A stretch of DNA of 64,000 nucleotides, from contig NZ_JACCJY010000005.1 in the NCBI RefSeq assembly GCF_014596085.1, positions 62,001 through 126,000 of the forward strand. Reading direction: 5' to 3'. This DNA comes from Azospirillum tabaci (GTDB lineage Bacteria > Pseudomonadota > Alphaproteobacteria > Azospirillales > Azospirillaceae). Made by a program: the position numbers and the translations under genes. Below are positions 60,641 through 64,000 of this stretch, piece by piece. The notes below the pieces were generated by a model. It was not told where the DNA came from, did not search any database, and saw nothing but the letters and a program-made list of their open reading frames with translations. Positions within the stretch are counted from its first letter, which is position 1. Each line of letters begins with the position of its first letter.

Positions 60641-62101
60641 TCAGGGCGCCATGAACACGCTGCGGTGCCGGCCGATCTCGCCGCTGGTCAGGTCGCGCGC
60701 CAACACCGTCACGTCGGTCGACCCCGGCGTCGCAGCGCCCCGCGGCACGCGGACGAAGATGCGGTAGGTCGCCACCGAATCGGCTTCCGCGGCGAGCGTC
60801 AGCGAACTTCCCGACTGGGCGTCCACGCTGGCGACCGACAGGTCGGCGTTCGCCAAACCCTCCACCGACAGCCGGTAGGTCCGCGCCTCGTGGGTCTTGT
60901 TGAGGATCTTGATGGTGTAGGCGTTCTGCACGTCGCCGTTCGACTGCTGCACATAGAGCGGCGCGCGGTCGCGCAGTACGCTGACGTCCAGCGTCGGGCG
61001 CATCGCGAGGGAGATCGCCATGGCGCCGGCCACCACGAGGATGATGAGCGCGTAGATCACCGTGCGCGGGCGCAGCAGCCGAACCGGGGCCGCCTGACCG
61101 TCAGCCTTGGCGACCTGATTGGAGCGGTTGTCGAACAGGATCAGGTCGCCCGGACGTCCGACCTGGGCCATCACGTCGTTGCAGGCGTCCACGCACAGGC
61201 CGCAGCCGATGCAGGAGATCTGCTGGCCCTTGCGGATGTCGGTGCCGGTCGGGCAGACATGGACGCACAGCTTGCAATCGATGCAGTCGCCCAGCCCCTC
61301 CGCCGACCGCTCCTCCCAACTCTGCGACTTGCGCAGCGGCGCGCGCCCTTCGCCGCGCCAGTCCTGGTAGGTGACGACATAGGTGTCCTCGTCCACCATC
61401 GCCGCCTGGAAGCTGCGCCACGGGCAGACGTAGATGCAGATCTGCTCGCGCGCCCAACCGGCGAAGAAATAGGTCGTGGCGGTGAACAGCCCGGCGAAGG
61501 CCAGCACCTTCCACGACACCTCGCCCGTCGCGATCTCGCGCAGCAGGGTCGGGGCGTCGTTGAAGTAGAAGATCCAGGCGCCGCCGGTGACCAGGGAGAT
61601 CGCCAGCCAGATGGCGTGCTTCGACGCCTTCAGCCCCAGCTTGCGCGCCGACAGCGGCGCCTTGTCGAGCCGGATGCGCTCGGTGCGCGGGCCTTCCAGC
61701 TTGCGCTCCACCCACATGAACAGGTCGGTCCAGACCGTCTGCGGGCAGGCGTAGCCACACCAGATGCGGCCGAGCAGGGTGGTCGCGAAGAAGATGCCGA
61801 AGGCGCCGATGATGAGCAGGCCGGTCAGGTAGTAGACCTCCTGCGGCCAGATCTCGATCCAGAAGAAATAGGCGCGGCGGCCCACCATATCGACCAGCAC
61901 CGCTTGGTCGGGAATGCCCGGCCCGCGCTCCCAGCGCAGCCAGGGCGTGACGTAATAGATGCCGAGCAGGACCGCCAGCGCCAGCCATTTCAGGCGGCGG
62001 AAGCGGCCATGAACGTCGGCGGCGTAGACCTTGGGGCGCTGCACGAACCAGCGCTCGCGCGGCTGGTCGGCATCATGGGCGGTGGGGGAGGTGAGGGACA
62101 T
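60641..62101 (-). CDS. ccoG: Cytochrome c oxidase accessory protein CcoG (FixG/RdxA)
   Basis: CcoG is a copper chaperone-type ferredoxin protein needed for cbb3 oxidase assembly. The 486-residue protein has about five membrane helices and an N-terminal WCGYACPQTVWTDLFMWVE motif. Two 4Fe-4S clusters are indicated by CIDCKLCVHVCPTGTDIRKG and CIGCGLCVDACNDVM, with an extra CIYVCPW. A periplasmic Ig-like C-terminal domain follows. It stands alone; ccoNOQP and ccoI are not adjacent. The upstream gap holds two inverted repeats near its start. Confidence 0.95.
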   Translation of the reverse strand: MSLTSPTAHDADQPRERWFVQRPKVYAADVHGRFRRLKWLALAVLLGIYYVTPWLRWERGPGIPDQAVLVDMVGRRAYFFWIEIWPQEVYYLTGLLIIGAFGIFFATTLLGRIWCGYACPQTVWTDLFMWVERKLEGPRTERIRLDKAPLSARKLGLKASKHAIWLAISLVTGGAWIFYFNDAPTLLREIATGEVSWKVLAFAGLFTATTYFFAGWAREQICIYVCPWRSFQAAMVDEDTYVVTYQDWRGEGRAPLRKSQSWEERSAEGLGDCIDCKLCVHVCPTGTDIRKGQQISCIGCGLCVDACNDVMAQVGRPGDLILFDNRSNQVAKADGQAAPVRLLRPRTVIYALIILVVAGAMAISLAMRPTLDVSVLRDRAPLYVQQSNGDVQNAYTIKILNKTHEARTYRLSVEGLANADLSVASVDAQSGSSLTLAAEADSVATYRIFVRVPRGAATPGSTDVTVLARDLTSGEIGRHRSVFMAP

Positions 62102-62117
62102 GGCGTGCGACCTTGCT

Positions 62118-62133
62118 TTGACGCGACGGTCAA
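62118..62133. promoter_or_regulatory. Inverted repeat TTGAC-N6-GTCAA before ccoG
   Basis: Perfect 5-bp arms lie 17-32 bp before the ccoG ATG. The half-sites resemble FNR/FixK sites (TTGAT-N4-ATCAA), but the spacer is two bases too long. Confidence 0.35.
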
Positions 62134-62158
62134 CCTAGCCCCTCTTTTATAAGCCTTC

Positions 62159-62173
62159 TGTGATGTAGTCACA
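62159..62173. promoter_or_regulatory. Inverted repeat TGTGA-N5-TCACA before ccoG
   Basis: Perfect CRP/FNR-superfamily-like half-sites with a 5-bp spacer instead of 6. It is about 60 bp upstream of ccoG and could bind a regulator of that superfamily. Confidence 0.4.
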
Positions 62174-62209
62174 CTGCGGTAAATCAGCCGCCGCGGCGGC
62201 AAAATGGGT

Positions 62210-62761
62210 CTAGACCGCCTCGCCGCGCAGTTCGGCCAGCCCGTCCTCATAGGCGCGGTCGAACAGCGATTCCAGCCGCGCGTCGGTGCCGCGCAGGCCG
62301 GCGACGACCGCGTGCGCCCACTCGAAATACTCGATCTTGCGTTCCAGCGGCCAGTCGGCGGGCGGGCTGTGCGCCATCGAGCGCAGGTTGGACACCTTGT
62401 CGGCCAGTTTCACCAGCTTGGCGCGGGAGGAAGCGGTGGGGGCGGCGTCGATCTGCCGCTGCTTGCGCTCCGCCTTGCGCAGGCGCTTGTCGTCGGTGGT
62501 CTCGGCGACGACGCCGGCGACCTCCGCTCCGAAATGCTGCTCGATCTCCTCATAGGAGGCGTCGGTGTCCTCCAGCGTGTCGTGCAGCAAGGCGGCGATG
62601 ACCACCACCGGGTCCTGGCCCGCCGTCGCCTCGGCGCACAGGAACGCCACTTCCGACAGGTGGTTGAGGTAGGGCTCGGCGCGCACGCCCTTGCGGCGCT
62701 GGTCGATGTGCTTGTGCGCGGCGAACTCCAGCGCGCGGGCGAAGTCGAGAAGGGCTGTCAT
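62210..62761 (-). CDS. SpoT/MESH1-like HD-domain hydrolase
   Basis: This 183-residue single-domain protein has the metal-dependent HD fold of the RelA/SpoT hydrolase: AAHKHIDQRRKGVRAEPYLNHLSEVAFL, the HD pair VIAALLHDTLEDTDASYEEIEQHFG, and KLVKLADKVSNLRSM. It lacks synthetase, TGS and ACT domains. This is the small alarmone hydrolase (MESH1-like) architecture, so ppGpp or a related nucleotide is the likely substrate. It lies upstream of ccoG on the same strand and is divergent from the CoxE gene. Confidence 0.85.
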   Translation of the reverse strand: MTALLDFARALEFAAHKHIDQRRKGVRAEPYLNHLSEVAFLCAEATAGQDPVVVIAALLHDTLEDTDASYEEIEQHFGAEVAGVVAETTDDKRLRKAERKQRQIDAAPTASSRAKLVKLADKVSNLRSMAHSPPADWPLERKIEYFEWAHAVVAGLRGTDARLESLFDRAYEDGLAELRGEAV

Positions 62762-62828
62762 GGCGTTCCTGGCGGGTCGGCGCTACGATGCGGGCGGATG
62801 GGGACGAAACCCCACGGGGGGAAGCGGC

Positions 62829-64000
62829 ATGTTCACGGGTTTCTTCTTCGAACTGCGCAAGGCGGGCGTGCCGGTCTCGCTGAACGAGTACCTGACGCTC
62901 ATGGAGGCCATGAAGCGCGGCGTCGCCGCCTTCCGCGTCGAAGACTTCTATTACCTCAGCCGGGCCTGTCTGGTGAAGGACGAGCGCAATCTCGACCGCT
63001 TCGACCGGGTGTTCGGACAGGTCTTCAAAGGGCTGGAAGGGGCGGAGGGCGCCGGGGGCGACGAGATTCCCGTGGTCGACCTGCCGGAGGAGTGGCTGCG
63101 CAAGCTGGCCGAACGCTTCCTGACCGAGGAGGAGAAGGCGCAGATCCAGGCGCTGGGCGGCTGGCAGAAGCTGATGGAGACGCTGGCGGAGCGGCTGGCC
63201 GAACAGAAGGGTCGGCACCAGGGCGGTTCCAAATGGATCGGCACCGCCGGCACCTCGCCCTTCGGCGCCTACGGCTACAACCCGGAAGGCGTGCGCATCG
63301 GCCAGAAGGAATCCCGCCACCGCCGCGCCGTGAAGGTGTGGGACAAGCGGGAATTCAAAAATCTGGACGATCAGGTCGAGATCGGCACCCGCAACATCAA
63401 GGTGGCGCTGCGCCGGCTGCGCAAGTTCGCCCGCACCGGGGCGGCCAGCGAGTTGGACCTGCCCGGCACCATCCGCGCCACCGCCAGCAACGCCGGCTGG
63501 CTGGACCTGAAGATGGTGCCGGAGCGGCACAACACGGTGAAGGTGCTGCTGTTCCTCGACATCGGCGGCTCGATGGACGACCACATCCGGCTGGTCGAGG
63601 AGCTGTTTTCCGCCGCGCGGGGCGAGTTCAAGCATCTGGAGCACTTCTACTTTCACAACTGCGTTTACGAGAGCGTGTGGCGCGACAACAAGCGCCGCCA
63701 CGACGAGCGCACCCCGACCTGGGACGTGCTGCACACCTATCCCGCCGACTACAAGTTGGTTTTCGTCGGCGACGCGGCGATGAGTCCCTACGAGATCGTC
63801 TATGCCGGCGGCAGCGTCGAGCATTGGAACGAGGAGCCGGGGCAGGTCTGGCTGCAGCGGATGCTGTCGGTCTACAGCCGCGCCGTCTGGCTCAACCCCA
63901 CGCCGGAATCCCGCTGGGGCTATACGGAAAGCACCCGCATGCTGCAGCGGCTTTTGGGCGGGCGCATGTACCCGCTGACGCTGCAGGGGCTGGACGCCGC
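62829..64000 (+). CDS. CoxE-type VWA domain protein (3' end outside the window)
   Basis: The visible 390 residues start MFTGFFFELRKAGVPVSLNEYLTLMEAMKRGVAAF, typical of CoxE-like VWA proteins. A linker with GTSPFGAYGYNPEGVRIGQ follows, and a VWA domain with the MIDAS-like DIGGSMDDH near residue 244 (one Gly instead of the usual Ser in DxSxS). It contains EHFYFHNCVYESVWRDN and the later FVGDAAMSPYEI. Such proteins pair with MoxR ATPases; the candidate partner is at 57258-58103. No stop appears before the window end. Confidence 0.88.
   Translation, partial: MFTGFFFELRKAGVPVSLNEYLTLMEAMKRGVAAFRVEDFYYLSRACLVKDERNLDRFDRVFGQVFKGLEGAEGAGGDEIPVVDLPEEWLRKLAERFLTEEEKAQIQALGGWQKLMETLAERLAEQKGRHQGGSKWIGTAGTSPFGAYGYNPEGVRIGQKESRHRRAVKVWDKREFKNLDDQVEIGTRNIKVALRRLRKFARTGAASELDLPGTIRATASNAGWLDLKMVPERHNTVKVLLFLDIGGSMDDHIRLVEELFSAARGEFKHLEHFYFHNCVYESVWRDNKRRHDERTPTWDVLHTYPADYKLVFVGDAAMSPYEIVYAGGSVEHWNEEPGQVWLQRMLSVYSRAVWLNPTPESRWGYTESTRMLQRLLGGRMYPLTLQGLDA

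Overview
The window is GC-rich alphaproteobacterial chromosome. It fits Azospirillum or a close Rhodospirillales relative: FliX, SciP, RcdA and CckA are all present, the flagellar gene order is alphaproteobacterial, and DksA has lost most zinc ligands, as in other Alphaproteobacteria. The genus is inferred from gene content, not from a database match. I saw no prophage, insertion sequence or CRISPR array.

Layout. 1-3906: end of the spc ribosomal operon (rplF, rplR, rpsE, rpmD, rplO, secY, adk), closed by a strong terminator directly after adk. 4027-18462: housekeeping and accessory genes: a GntR regulator with a DMT exporter, an N-formylglutamate amidohydrolase with a carboxylate-amine ligase, metY, a PAS histidine kinase, Hsp20, RcdA, rpmE, an ABC exporter, a DUF2243 protein and a methyltransferase. 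18757-18984: two identical tRNA-Lys(CTT) genes. 19070-20104: a MaoC protein and SciP. 20298-51762: a flagellar and chemotaxis region interrupted by dksA, a coiled-coil pair, a KGG-repeat protein and kup, and ending in cckA. 51787-64000: a small methyltransferase, recA, a 24-codon ORF, alaS, an Mpo1-like protein, a MoxR ATPase, a threonine dehydratase-like enzyme, a small secreted protein with a membrane protein, ccoG, a SpoT-like HD hydrolase and a truncated CoxE-type VWA gene.

The flagellar genes form several transcription units: fliK-flgD, flgI-flgJ-flgN, fliX, flgF-flgG-flgA-flgH, fliL-fliM-DUF6468-motE-like, cheZ-motB-like-motB-TPR, flhX-orf-fliO-fliP, and flgB-flgC-fliE-fliQ-fliR-flhB-cckA. 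Filament, hook, MS-ring, most of the switch and the ATPase (fliC, flgE, flgK, flgL, fliF, fliG, fliN, fliH, fliI, flhA, motA) are not in the window. Three units (fliK, flgI, flgF) have sigma-54-type -24/-12 sequences. The cheZ upstream region has a perfect CtrA box (TTAA-N7-TTAAC). Three regulators of the CtrA pathway (rcdA, sciP, cckA) lie in or near the region. Together this suggests a Caulobacter-like hierarchy in which CtrA acts early and sigma-54 acts late, with FliX linking the two.

The most unusual observations are: a 24-residue leucine-rich peptide gene with a perfect Shine-Dalgarno and a strong 3' hairpin between recA and alaS; two copies of a structured GCGAATTA element before the threonine dehydratase; a CheZ whose last residues copy the CheY-binding motif of FliM; a MotB-like protein without the proton-carrying Asp next to one that has it; and a duplicated sigma-32 -35 box before hsp20.
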